Source: Desnuesiella massiliensis (lineage in GTDB: Bacteria; Bacillota; Clostridia; Clostridiales; Clostridiaceae). Taken from it: a stretch of DNA of 64,000 nt. The stretch's first letter is position 1; every line of letters begins with the position of its first letter. Below, piece by piece: positions 49,012-57,405 of the stretch. The position numbers and the translations under genes are program-made. The notes under the pieces were generated by a model that was not told the DNA's origin, made no database searches, and saw only the letters and a list, made by a program, of their open reading frames with translations. The stretch covers positions 1 to 64,000 of the forward strand of contig NZ_LN879452.1 in assembly GCF_001403615.1 (NCBI RefSeq), in the 5' to 3' direction.

Positions 49012-49056
49012 TGGTGCGGCGGAGAGGATTCGAACCCCCGACCAACTGGTTCGTAG
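49012..49056 (-). repeat. Inverted copy of the tRNA-Arg 3' end (45 bp)
   Basis: Exact complement of 47379-47423, from the anticodon loop to CCA, in opposite orientation. The 5' half of the tRNA is absent, so it is an attachment-site remnant, not a gene. With the real tRNA it brackets the toxIN locus and the two integrase tails as inverted repeats. Confidence 0.9.
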
Positions 49057-49180
49057 ACAAGTAACATTATTCTTAATCAATTTCAAATATGTTTTAGTGT
49101 TTTCCCGTCAGAGTTACCGTCATTTTTCGTTAATCTAATCGATACAAATTTCACTATTTTTATGATAACTACATTTTTAT

Positions 49181-50134
49181 CTAACTGTCTTTTGTTAATA
49201 TTGTTTTCTCCTTTTCTTTATTTAAAATTAAATTCTCGACAACTAAGATTCTTGATTTAAGGTATCCAACATCATTACATGAAACTTTTTTAATCATGTA
49301 AGAAAAAAAGAACAAGGTTATTAAAACAACTACAGCAATAAAAGCATATGACTTAAGAGCTTCTCCTAAATTATTTTCAGTTCCCTTACTAAACATAAAT
49401 ATAGTTATGTATGAACTTACTAATGATAGTATGCCAGTAGCGAATATCACAGTTAAAGGTAATATATAAGTATCATAAAACGCAGGTTTTCTTTCCCTTT
49501 CAAGCTTACCTTCTAAATGAATTTTTTCTCTTTTTAAGTCTATTAAAGAGAATTCTTTATAAACGCATTCCATTAAATATATCTCTTTATGATAAAGCTT
49601 GCATTCTTTATTTTCAATCTCATTTGTAATAGTAAATAACTTTACTTCAATAAATAATACCTTATTTTTAAATATTAACTTTCCTATGCTTTTCAAATCT
49701 TTAAATAATAAGATAAATATGTATATATAAGATAAATAAATAGCCTCTTTTATAGATATATAATTATTTTTACTTATAACATTGTACTCCAATAGCTTTT
49801 CATTAATAGGACCAACTGCAAATAATATCATTACTAATAATATAGGTATTATCAAAAAAACTATAATATAATCACTCTTCTCAATTTTTTCTATCTTACA
49901 AAATTCCACATCATATATTGGTATGCTTCTGTACAGCCTTCTAATGCCATATAATACCTTACATTTTTGCTTCTTAAAGTAAGAATACCTATAATAACCA
50001 TTAATATAAACTAATGAAAAAGTCGTAAATAATAATATTATGAAAGAAAATATATTATTAAATATAAAACAACTTATTATTAAAGAAAATACTACTAATA
50101 TTAATGCTGTTATATTAGGGCTACTCTTTTTCAT
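49181..50134 (-). CDS. Membrane protein of unknown function, partner of the nuclease-like gene
   Basis: About 317 residues that I do not recognise. Hydrophobic segments come in three pairs, near 10-45, 85-150 and 220-285, separated by charged cytoplasmic-looking regions. One of these, LMECVYKEFSLIDLKREKIH, is probably helical. The ATG at 50134 is preferred to 50149 because GGAGAAAAG sits at proper spacing. It overlaps the 3' end of the PD-(D/E)XK gene by 14 nt, so the two are coupled. Confidence 0.7.
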   Translation of the reverse strand: MKKSSPNITALILVVFSLIISCFIFNNIFSFIILLFTTFSLVYINGYYRYSYFKKQKCKVLYGIRRLYRSIPIYDVEFCKIEKIEKSDYIIVFLIIPILLVMILFAVGPINEKLLEYNVISKNNYISIKEAIYLSYIYIFILLFKDLKSIGKLIFKNKVLFIEVKLFTITNEIENKECKLYHKEIYLMECVYKEFSLIDLKREKIHLEGKLERERKPAFYDTYILPLTVIFATGILSLVSSYITIFMFSKGTENNLGEALKSYAFIAVVVLITLFFFSYMIKKVSCNDVGYLKSRILVVENLILNKEKEKTILTKDS

Positions 50135-50681
50135 ATAACTTTTCTCCATTCTTAAACCATATAATTTCAGGAGTTATGTATTTTGGTTCGCCTGTATGTA
50201 GCTTAATAAATGCACCATAATCATACTTTAACTTATTTGCTTCTGATATATCTGTATAACACTTAAGTTTTAAGTGATCATATTTATAACTAATTCTACT
50301 TGTAGACTTTTTAACTTCTATAGCTAATATATTTTTCAAATTCGTTCCTCTTTTATGAACAATAATGTCTGGAAAAACAGACACTTCTTGATATTGTTCT
50401 TCAAAAACACTAGTTAAACTACCATTCTTATTTTCATCTCTATTTATATTGGCTAAGTCAGACTTTAATATTTGTATCTTTTTACAATTGCTTAGTTCAT
50501 CGATATTTCTATTATATTCACAATCGATATCTAAAGAATTCCCTATTACATATTGTAAATGCTCTGCTAGCTTATGAGTTAACGCCCTCTCATTCACATC
50601 ACATTTTAGCAAATAAAAATCCTTTATTCTCAATAATTCTAAAGCTGTAATTACTCTTCTTTCAATTTGTTTAAAATCCAA
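50121..50681 (-). CDS. PD-(D/E)XK nuclease-like protein
   Basis: About 186 residues from TTG 50681, chosen because AGGAGTGG lies 8 nt upstream; the frame also opens at ATG 50744, which has no RBS. Motifs of a restriction-endonuclease fold: an N-terminal helix with NERALTHKLAEHL, then FPDIIVHKRG with D105, then LAIEVKKS with E122 and K124, giving D-x16-E-x-K. This suggests DNA cleavage; specificity is unknown. It overlaps the following membrane-protein gene within an island, a defence-like arrangement. Confidence 0.7.
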   Translation of the reverse strand: MDFKQIERRVITALELLRIKDFYLLKCDVNERALTHKLAEHLQYVIGNSLDIDCEYNRNIDELSNCKKIQILKSDLANINRDENKNGSLTSVFEEQYQEVSVFPDIIVHKRGTNLKNILAIEVKKSTSRISYKYDHLKLKCYTDISEANKLKYDYGAFIKLHTGEPKYITPEIIWFKNGEKLYEKE

Positions 50682-50899
50682 AATATCCACTCCTAGAACT
50701 ATTAAATTTGATATATATCCCGATATATTCTTATATTTACTCATATTTAAATATCAAGTTTATTCTGTTCATTAATTACTTAACATTTTTGAACATATTT
50801 ATCTACTAAATTATAACATTTTTAAATACTTTAACAACCACTAATCTATAATCCAAAAAAGTATACCTTTACGAACATTGTATATAAATAATATTCTTT

Positions 50900-51060
50900 A
50901 ATAAAAAATAAAAGGCTTGTCATAAAACAAAGCCTCTTATCTGTCTCCATAAAAACCCACGATATTTTTTTATGTCCCTTCGTGGCACCAGAGGGATAGT
51001 TTGTGGTGTATTGGAGTACGTCTACCTCCCACATTAAACTCCAAAGCCCTAATGCTCTGC
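50900..51060 (-). ncRNA. Putative structured RNA with kissing loops and a terminator
   Basis: On the minus strand, three hairpins follow one another: TTGGAGT/ACTCCAA (51038-51044 with 51011-51017), CACCA/TGGTG (51004-51008 with 50986-50990), and CCACGA/TCGTGG (50980-50985 with 50957-50962). The loop of the second holds UCCCU and the loop of the third AGGGA, able to kiss. A stem AGGCTT/AAGCCT with a T-rich run ends near 50900. I do not recognise the class. A 62-codon frame across it is probably fortuitous. Confidence 0.5.
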
Positions 51061-51153
51061 ACTAATTATATGTTACCACACTTGCCATGAGATATACTAT
51101 CAATTCTACAACTTTAATTAATATAAGGTGAACATTTCAGTTGACAAACTTAA

Positions 51154-52950
51154 TCATTTTTCCTCATGCTCAATGCTTTTCTTCGAGAACACCATTCCAC
51201 CTAGAGCCATAAAGATAAATCCTATCATTATCAAGATTTTAGAATCTATAGGACTTCCTGTCTGTGGTAGTCTTTCCTGTGGTTTGTTTGATGTTGGAAC
51301 AACCACAAAATCTACAATTCTTCTATTGCTATCCTGACTTAAGCTTAAATCCTGTGAAGGTGTTGAACTACCATCAATAACCTTTGTAACTGGCTTATTA
51401 TTTTCATCTACTGCCACTGAAATTCTAAATTCTTTGATAGAGCTGTAATTTGTGTCTGATATTCTTATTACATGGTCGCCTAGCTCAACATCAGTAAATT
51501 TATAATGTCCATTTTCATCAGTAAAAGTATATTGAGGATTGCTATGTAATTCAACTCTAACGCCTTTTAATGGCTTTCCATCAATATCCGTAACTGTACC
51601 TTCAACAATTCCAGTGATTTTCTTATATATAAAAGTTATAACCTGGTCTTTATTTAATTCAGATAACTCTATTGTCTTACTGCTTTCATCATTCAAGGCA
51701 TATCCTGGAAATATCTTAATTTGTTCTGTGTATTTACCTAAATCCAGGTTAGATTTTACATCTTGTTCTAATATATTTCCATCCTGGTCTTTATACTGTA
51801 TTGTGTAGCTGCCTTTAATTACAGGCTTTGGAGCTTCATCTTTCTTATAACTAAATATAATAGTTTGGTCTTTATTGCTATCTGTGAGAGTTACAACCTT
51901 ACTCTTGTTATCATTTAAGCTATAACCCAGGAAGCTCCTAGCATTCTCTGTATAGCTTCCTAAATCCAGGTTGCTTATTACATCAGGTGCAGCTATATCC
52001 TTATTATTTTCATCCTGGTACTTTACTGTTATGCTGCCCTTTATCTTTTGATAGCTGAATATAATAGTTTGGTATGCGTTACTATCTGTGAGGGTTACAC
52101 TCTTACTATTGCTATTATTTAAAGCATAATCTGGGAAGCTCTTAGCATTATAAGTATAGCTTCCTAAGTCTAGGTTGCTTATTACATTAGGTGCAGCTAT
52201 GTCATTACTATTTTCATCCTGATACTTTACTGTTACGCTGCCTTTTGGAGCTATATAAACCCCCCTGGTATAATATTTAATGCTATTACCCATAGATGGA
52301 TAACTGTCATTTGAAAGAGTGAAATTATAATCATCCTTTGTATATGTAACATCAAAATTATTAAAAGTATCTAATTGAAAAAACACCTGACCTGTCGCAT
52401 CCGTAACACCACTTTTTGAATATTGCCCTATTACATAATCATAGAAAGCCTGTGGTACAGGCACACCTACGTTCCCTAACGTAAATTTTGAACTAACTTG
52501 AATATTTATACCAGACATCACGGGCGTATTGGTTGATTTATAAGTAACTTGGGCTATATATTTAGAGCTATTATCCAACGTCAAATTTGTAGTTATGACA
52601 TCATTAACGCCTGAGCTTGTATTGGGATATGTTGATTGTATATGATGGGAATAGTATTTCTGGCTGTAATAAATATCAACTTCCCTATTTGATATAACAG
52701 TATCATCAGAAACAGGCACATTGTCAAACTGTATGAATCCAGAGCTATCAGTAACACCCCAATTAATAAAATTACCTTTGGGCATAACTATAAGAACCCA
52801 GGTATTCGGCATTAAATTACCACTACTATCTTTAACAGTTATCTTATATGTTTTATTTACTATATTTGCAGCATAAACTTTACTTGTGTTAATAGTTATC
52901 ATAGAGAGAGTTAAGCAGAACATAGTAAACAACGCTATAAATCTTTTCAT
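51154..52950 (-). CDS. LPXTG-anchored surface protein with MucBP-like repeats
   Basis: About 598 residues. A signal peptide (first ~27 residues, ending near KVYA) is followed by two Ig/Cna-like segments and then three similar ~70-residue MucBP-type repeats (KGSVTVKYQDENSNDIAAP, KGSITVKYQDENNKDIAAPD, KGSYTIQYKDQDGNILEQD). A carboxypeptidase-regulatory-like fold follows (GIVEGTVTDIDGKPLKGVRV). LPQTG, a membrane helix and a basic tail form the sortase signal. It is probably an adhesin on the cell wall. GGGGTGG precedes ATG 52950. Confidence 0.9.
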   Translation of the reverse strand: MKRFIALFTMFCLTLSMITINTSKVYAANIVNKTYKITVKDSSGNLMPNTWVLIVMPKGNFINWGVTDSSGFIQFDNVPVSDDTVISNREVDIYYSQKYYSHHIQSTYPNTSSGVNDVITTNLTLDNSSKYIAQVTYKSTNTPVMSGINIQVSSKFTLGNVGVPVPQAFYDYVIGQYSKSGVTDATGQVFFQLDTFNNFDVTYTKDDYNFTLSNDSYPSMGNSIKYYTRGVYIAPKGSVTVKYQDENSNDIAAPNVISNLDLGSYTYNAKSFPDYALNNSNSKSVTLTDSNAYQTIIFSYQKIKGSITVKYQDENNKDIAAPDVISNLDLGSYTENARSFLGYSLNDNKSKVVTLTDSNKDQTIIFSYKKDEAPKPVIKGSYTIQYKDQDGNILEQDVKSNLDLGKYTEQIKIFPGYALNDESSKTIELSELNKDQVITFIYKKITGIVEGTVTDIDGKPLKGVRVELHSNPQYTFTDENGHYKFTDVELGDHVIRISDTNYSSIKEFRISVAVDENNKPVTKVIDGSSTPSQDLSLSQDSNRRIVDFVVVPTSNKPQERLPQTGSPIDSKILIMIGFIFMALGGMVFSKKSIEHEEK

Positions 52951-52961
52951 AATATCCACCC

Positions 52962-53078
52962 CTATTTATTGATTATAAAATAAATTAAAGTTATCCCTAT
53001 AACACTAGCTGCCAATATAGAAACGGTCAATTTTACAGTGTCCTTAATAAATTCTTTTATATCTATCTTTAATTTCAT
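52962..53078 (-). CDS. 38-residue membrane peptide ahead of the adhesin
   Basis: A small frame, MKLKIDIKEFIKDTVKLTVS followed by ILAASVIGITLIYFIINK, with a charged amphipathic start and one membrane helix. Its stop codon lies inside the adhesin's RBS (AATAGGGGTGG), consistent with translational coupling. Its own RBS is weak. It may be a real small gene or a leader peptide; function unknown. Confidence 0.45.
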   Translation of the reverse strand: MKLKIDIKEFIKDTVKLTVSILAASVIGITLIYFIINK

Positions 53079-53117
53079 TATTATAACCAGCAACTACGCA
53101 AGGAGCTTGAGGAGGTT

Positions 53118-53393
53118 ATGAGTAACAACAACACTCTACAAGAAAGACAGATATTAATATTAAGGTATGGCTGGGATAATAACAGCTGCATGACCTTAGA
53201 AGAAGTAGGCTGTCTATTTAATATCACTGGAACCAGAGCAAGACAAATTCAAAATAAGGCAATGAGAAAAATAAGACGTACACTATGGGGAAAAAATAAA
53301 GCTAAAGAGATATTATTAGAAAAGCAGTTAACTTTTAAAATAAATAAAGTCGCAGACAACATTCTGTTTATTGATAGATATTTGAATTTTTAA
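53118..53393 (+). CDS. Small sigma-70 region 4-like protein
   Basis: A 91-residue protein whose first 60 residues match sigma region 4 (LQERQILILRYGWDNNSCMT, then LEEVGCLFNITGTRARQIQN and KAMRKIRR), close to the primary-sigma type. The reading frame extends upstream to about 53073 with sigma-like QQLRKELEEVM, so it may be the tail of a larger sigma gene that lost its front. GAGGAGG before ATG 53118 could still allow its expression. It is the first of three similar small regulators in a row. Confidence 0.65.
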   Translation: MSNNNTLQERQILILRYGWDNNSCMTLEEVGCLFNITGTRARQIQNKAMRKIRRTLWGKNKAKEILLEKQLTFKINKVADNILFIDRYLNF

Positions 53394-53411
53394 GTTAAAG
53401 GTGGAAGTTAT

Positions 53412-53771
53412 ATGTCAGTTAGAGAGATTATAAAAGCTACTAAAGAGTATATAGAGAGCATTTCATCCATAAAGCAAGAAATTAAAAATATAGATATATT
53501 ACTAAATAACCACCAAAGGCAAGGAAAAGAAAGAGAGAACCTTGAGAATATAAGAAATGAGCTAGAGAATAAGCTCACTAGGTTACAAAATGCCATGAGT
53601 AGTTTAAATGAAGAAGAGCAGAAAGCATTATGTTATAGATACTTTGAAAGAATGTCACAAATAGAGCTATTGGAAGCCTTGCATTATCCTAAGTCAAAGC
53701 TATATAAAACTATAAATAATAGCTTATTTAAAGTTGGTAAAATATTATTTTGTATAGAGATATTAGGTTAA
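53412..53771 (+). CDS. Phage-type sigma region 4-like regulator
   Basis: A 119-residue protein: a coiled-coil N-terminal half (~10-65, SSIKQEIKNIDILLNNHQRQ) and a C-terminal helix-turn-helix (~66-115, LNEEEQKALCYRYFERMSQI), the layout of RinA/ArpU-like late regulators of phages. AAGGTGG precedes the ATG. Same architecture as the next gene; the two are probably diverged duplicates or a heteromeric pair. Confidence 0.65.
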   Translation: MSVREIIKATKEYIESISSIKQEIKNIDILLNNHQRQGKERENLENIRNELENKLTRLQNAMSSLNEEEQKALCYRYFERMSQIELLEALHYPKSKLYKTINNSLFKVGKILFCIEILG

Positions 53772-53782
53772 TAAGTGATGAA

Positions 53783-54124
53783 ATGAAGCGTAATGAAATA
53801 ATAGAATTAACTGATGCCTGGCTTAAGAAATTTAACTATATGAAAGAGCAGATAAACCGATTGGATCCGGATATACATAGAAAAAGAATTAATTTATATA
53901 AACTAAGATTGAGGAAAATAAGTAAGGCCATAGGAATATTAAAGGAAGATGACCAAAGGATAATATGCTATAGGTATTTTGATGAATTAACCTATGGAGA
54001 TATTGTGCAAAGAGTAGGATATTCAAATAATACTGTAGCTAGAAGGATTAAAAAGCTATTATTGATTATTGGGAGGGCTCTATTAGGTATGGAAGAAGAG
54101 TTTTGGAATGAAATACTTAATTAA
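53783..54124 (+). CDS. Second phage-type sigma region 4-like regulator
   Basis: About 113 residues: helical N-terminus (MKRNEIIELTDAWLKKFNYM) and C-terminal HTH (LKEDDQRIICYRYFDELTYG, then DIVQRVGYSNNTVARRI). It resembles ArpU/RinA regulators. ATG 53783 is favoured over a TTG at 53750, because the sequence duplicated at 58092 begins just before that ATG. A fragment of this gene recurs near the right end of the island. Confidence 0.65.
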   Translation: MKRNEIIELTDAWLKKFNYMKEQINRLDPDIHRKRINLYKLRLRKISKAIGILKEDDQRIICYRYFDELTYGDIVQRVGYSNNTVARRIKKLLLIIGRALLGMEEEFWNEILN

Positions 54125-54255
54125 TAGTAAGGATAAAAGAGTATAGCTTTTTATAAATACTAGATTCTATATACATAGTGGAAATAAGTCGAAATTTAAA
54201 TAAAGGGAAACCTCCTAAGATGTAGAAATTTATACATTGGAAGGGAGGTGGACAT

Positions 54256-54678
54256 ATGGATTGGATAGAACAATTAGTTTTACCATTTAGAACTCTAACT
54301 ATTGATAAAAGTATCATAAGTAAGGCAACGAAAAACTTTGTTGATAAATTTAATGAAAATCTTAATAAGTATAATATAAGTGGTGTTGAGGCAATTATAG
54401 TTTCAGATGAATACATCGATATAAAAGGATATAAGAAAATTAAGATTGAGTATAATGATGAAAATGTCACTTTTTCTTTAATTGATAAAGATAGATATGA
54501 GCAAGATGTATTTATTAAATTAAGAATCGCTAAAGAAGTTGGAGCATATCTAATTGATTATGTCAATACAAGCAAGATTAAGCCACGATTAGAATCATTT
54601 ATTGATGAAAATACTATTGACGGTATACTTGAAAAATTATTTGAATTAAATCAAGAAGTAGTGCAAATTAGAAGATAA
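54256..54678 (+). CDS. Unknown 140-residue protein
   Basis: I do not recognise it. It is soluble, mixed alpha/beta, with a central beta-like stretch (VEAIIVSDEYIDIKGYKKIK) and two C-terminal helices. GGGAGGTGG precedes the ATG at good spacing and a terminator follows, so it is likely a real gene. Confidence 0.6.
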   Translation: MDWIEQLVLPFRTLTIDKSIISKATKNFVDKFNENLNKYNISGVEAIIVSDEYIDIKGYKKIKIEYNDENVTFSLIDKDRYEQDVFIKLRIAKEVGAYLIDYVNTSKIKPRLESFIDENTIDGILEKLFELNQEVVQIRR

Positions 54679-54680
54679 GT

Positions 54681-54713
54681 TTTAAGAGCTCTTAACAGGG
54701 CTCTTTTTTAATT
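54681..54713 (+). terminator. Intrinsic terminator after the 140-residue gene
   Basis: AAGAGC pairs with GCTCTT across a ~10-nt loop, followed by TTTTTT. Confidence 0.7.
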
Positions 54714-54733
54714 ATTTTATTATTAATGTGTAA

Positions 54734-54844
54734 TTAAGTGAAAATGAGAGTTAGAAGTTCCAATAAAAAGAAAAACCATAGAAAACTATGGATTTTAAAG
54801 AATTTAATTATTTTATTATATAACGCAATTGGCAACCCCATCAT
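54734..54844 (-). CDS. 36-codon hydrophobic small ORF (second of two)
   Basis: Reads MMGLPIALYNKIIKFFKIHS then FLWFFFLLELLTLIFT. A consensus AAAGGAGG lies 9 nt before the first ATG. The start codons sit in the loop of a perfect AACCCC/GGGGTT hairpin. It overlaps the stop of the preceding small ORF as ATGA. One likely membrane helix. It could be a type I toxin-like or other membrane peptide; no antisense RNA is identified. Confidence 0.5.
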   Translation of the reverse strand: MMGLPIALYNKIIKFFKIHSFLWFFFLLELLTLIFT

Positions 54845-54951
54845 TGGGGTTTACCTCCTTTAATTACAAAGATTCCAAAAATAAAAGGAGGCCATGGGAA
54901 AAATAAAATTTTTACTTCCCATTCTAAAAGCCACCTGCGAAAAGTATTCAT
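54841..54951 (-). CDS. 36-codon small ORF (first of two overlapping)
   Basis: Reads MNTFRRWLLEWEVKILFFPW then PPFIFGIFVIKGGKPQ. AGGAG is positioned 7 nt ahead of the ATG and a TATAAT box lies at about 54983-54988 on the same strand. Its last codons contain the RBS of the next small ORF. Two good ribosome sites plus an ATGA overlap argue that both are translated. Family unknown. Confidence 0.5.
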   Translation of the reverse strand: MNTFRRWLLEWEVKILFFPWPPFIFGIFVIKGGKPQ

Positions 54952-54989
54952 TTTTTTACTCCTATCAAATTTTTTATTCATAATTATAA

Positions 54990-55571
54990 TCCACAACTTA
55001 AGTCTAAATTATACAAAGATTTGTAGAGGAGTATTTAATACACTTTATAATTGCTATAGAACTAATTAGAGTAACCACAAAAGAAAGACTATTATTATAA
55101 AGACCGAGATTGAAAATAGGCTTGTTGAATATATCTGTCATTGCCATTCCTTAATTTTGATGCATCAAAATTTAATTTTAATAGGCTTAAATAAGCGTAT
55201 TAAAGCTATAGAACAGTTTTATTATATGTGTGATAAGTTATGTATCTAAAATAAAGAGTTCCTTAGAAATGATTTGAATGAGTTTTATAGTGGACGTATA
55301 TTAGGAGGCATTCATGGAATATAGATACTTTTGTATTGTGCAATATATATCCTTATTTACATAAACAGCTCCATTTCAATTTAGGCAACTTCATCATTAA
55401 ATCAAAAATATACATATTTAGTCAACCAGTAATACCATGTAAAAAACAAAGGAATTAAAAGATTTTTAAATATATTATGAAAAAATGTACAGGATTGGGT
55501 GTACATATAATTTATACAGTAAATTTTATATAGTATAATCTTAAGTACCATATATTGTATAGAGGTGAAAT
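54990..55571. other. Gene-poor AT-rich stretch of the island
   Basis: I find no supported gene, tRNA or strong hairpin here. The final 60 bases include the promoter area of the DUF3800 gene. It is probably decayed island DNA. Confidence 0.4.
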
Positions 55572-56288
55572 ATGATTAATATATATTGTGATGAAAGTTG
55601 CCATTTAGAGCTAAGTGAGAAAAATCCCAATGAACAAAGGGCGATAGTTTTAGGAGGAATTAGCTGTCCAAGAGATTTAATTAAAGATATAAGTATACAT
55701 ATTAGAGAAATGAAAGCTAAGCATAATATCGGTATGTATAATGAAGTTAAATGGACTAAGGTTTCTAATAATAAACTTCAATTTTATCTAGAACTAGTTA
55801 ATTATTTTTTTAGTAATGATAATTTAAAGTTTAGAACGGTAGTTTTCCAAGATAAAGCTAAACTAAATTATACTAAGTATAGTCATGATGAACTATATTA
55901 CTGGATGTATTTTTTTCTTTTAAGAGAAATGATTAACCCGATAGAAAATAATAGTGTCTACATAGATAAAAAGGATACTAGAGGAGGTAAGAAAATTCTT
56001 AAGCTTCAACAAAAACTAAGAGATGAAAAATTAGATTTTAAAGCTGAAATAGTTGAAAAAATACAAATAATTAATTCCAAGGATAGCGAGTTAATGCAGA
56101 TTGCAGATATTTTGATTGGAGCCGTATCGTATGCTAATAGAAAAATGGAGGAATTGAATCCGGGTTCTGCTAAATCAGAGTTAGTTGAATTAATTAGAAG
56201 TAAAACCAAGTACTCTCTTCTAAAAACTACATTAAGGCAAGAGCAAAAATTTAATATTTTTATATGGGAATCTAGGTATTCTTTATAA
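55572..56288 (+). CDS. DUF3800-family protein
   Basis: A 238-residue protein with an RNase H-like fold typical of DUF3800: YCDES at the N-terminus (D7, E8), a central SVYIDKKDTRGG strand, and a late D179 in MQIADILIGAVSYA. These acidic residues probably form a metal-dependent nuclease site. DUF3800 genes are frequent in islands and defence contexts. RBS AGAGGTG. The next gene starts 11 nt later, so they form a two-gene operon. Confidence 0.82.
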   Translation: MINIYCDESCHLELSEKNPNEQRAIVLGGISCPRDLIKDISIHIREMKAKHNIGMYNEVKWTKVSNNKLQFYLELVNYFFSNDNLKFRTVVFQDKAKLNYTKYSHDELYYWMYFFLLREMINPIENNSVYIDKKDTRGGKKILKLQQKLRDEKLDFKAEIVEKIQIINSKDSELMQIADILIGAVSYANRKMEELNPGSAKSELVELIRSKTKYSLLKTTLRQEQKFNIFIWESRYSL

Positions 56289-56299
56289 GGAGGGCTAGT

Positions 56300-56926
56300 A
56301 TGGAGTATTATGGATTATCAAAGCCTAAGGTTCTAGCAAAAGGAAATATCCTAGATCTTGCCTTAGAGGAATATAGTATTTTATATAAAACTTTTCTAGA
56401 TTATGAAGCTAGGCCAACACTTCAAGGAGCTAAGATATTTGTTAAAAATGATATAATACAAGGAATGCACGAAAGATATCTTCATAGTATCAGTTTAGCG
56501 GACAAGAAGTATTATAAGGCAATTTTACCATGTACTAATGAAGAAGCCTCTATTAATTGCATTACTAAATGTAAGTTGGAAAACTCAACCTTTATTTTTC
56601 AGAGATTGAAAAGGACAGAATGTCTATATAGATTATCTAGAATTCAGTGGATTCCGGAAGTAATAAAATATGCTAATGAAAACAATGAATTTATAAAAAT
56701 TTGGAGAAATGAACAAAAGGATGAGACTAATGAAAAATGGGTATGGAAAAGGAAAGTAAGATACAAAAATGGACTAGCAGATTTTATAATTATTTTTAAT
56801 GAGTTATATGACAAAACAAATAAGAATAAGTTAAACTATTTAGATTTTAGGACAGCATATCCAATATTCTTACCACAAGAAGGTGTAGACTTAGATAAAG
56901 AGTATGTAAAGTGTACAAAAAAATAA
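56300..56926 (+). CDS. Unknown protein paired with the DUF3800 gene
   Basis: A 208-residue soluble protein that I do not recognise. Visible features: a basic, His/Arg-rich middle (GMHERYLHSIS; RLKRTECLYRLSRIQWIPEV) and a C-terminal LNYLDFRTAYPIFLP segment, somewhat like small RNase toxins whose last strand reads FITAYP. A nuclease or toxin role is only a guess. AAGGAGGG precedes the ATG; coupled to the DUF3800 gene. Confidence 0.6.
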   Translation: MEYYGLSKPKVLAKGNILDLALEEYSILYKTFLDYEARPTLQGAKIFVKNDIIQGMHERYLHSISLADKKYYKAILPCTNEEASINCITKCKLENSTFIFQRLKRTECLYRLSRIQWIPEVIKYANENNEFIKIWRNEQKDETNEKWVWKRKVRYKNGLADFIIIFNELYDKTNKNKLNYLDFRTAYPIFLPQEGVDLDKEYVKCTKK

Positions 56927-57405
56927 AAATACCGGCTTTCCCTGAGGAACCCGGTGGTCTCCTTCTACATTCTAGGTAGATGAGTTAATTAAAATGTAAC
57001 ACACTTTGTAACGTACGTCAATAAAAATGTATGCAATTTGCAACAAAATGGGTTACATTGTATACGTTTTGTAGTGCACTACTATATATATATGCATATA
57101 ATAGTATTTTTGACTCTAAAACAAATTAATATTCACATAAAATCAATTAATTCCTATTAAATAATAAGCAATAATTAATTTTACTGTAAACTATAATAGT
57201 AATTATACTTGTTTCTGAATCGAACATATGTTCATACCTTTATTTTATAACATATTTTAAAAATTATCAAGAGAATTTCTTATAAAAACTTTCGACATAA
57301 AAATTTTTAGCAGTATACAAATAATAAACTCAATTATATATATATATATATGCTTTACTATGCAATTTTTATGATTATAGAAATTTTAAAATAGGAGTGG
57401 TTTAA
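56927..57405. other. AT-rich intergenic segment with one GC-rich hairpin
   Basis: ACCGG at 56931-56935 pairs with CCGGT at 56951-56955, enclosing a TTCC/GGAA inner stem; it has no clear T-run and may end the DUF3800 operon. The remainder is AT-rich with alternating TA runs near 57083-57095 and 57335-57350. No gene supported. Confidence 0.5.

Noticed and set aside
49012..49056. A second tRNA-Arg gene
   Set aside because: Only the 3' 45 nt are present; no D-arm or 5' acceptor strand, so it cannot fold as a tRNA.
49057..49180. Short minus-strand frame reading KNDGNSDGKTLKHI
   Set aside because: About 22 codons, no RBS; possibly a scrap of an integrase but too short to support.
50846..51034. 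62-codon minus-strand frame
   Set aside because: It lies across three hairpins and a terminator, has no convincing RBS, and is better explained as a structured RNA.
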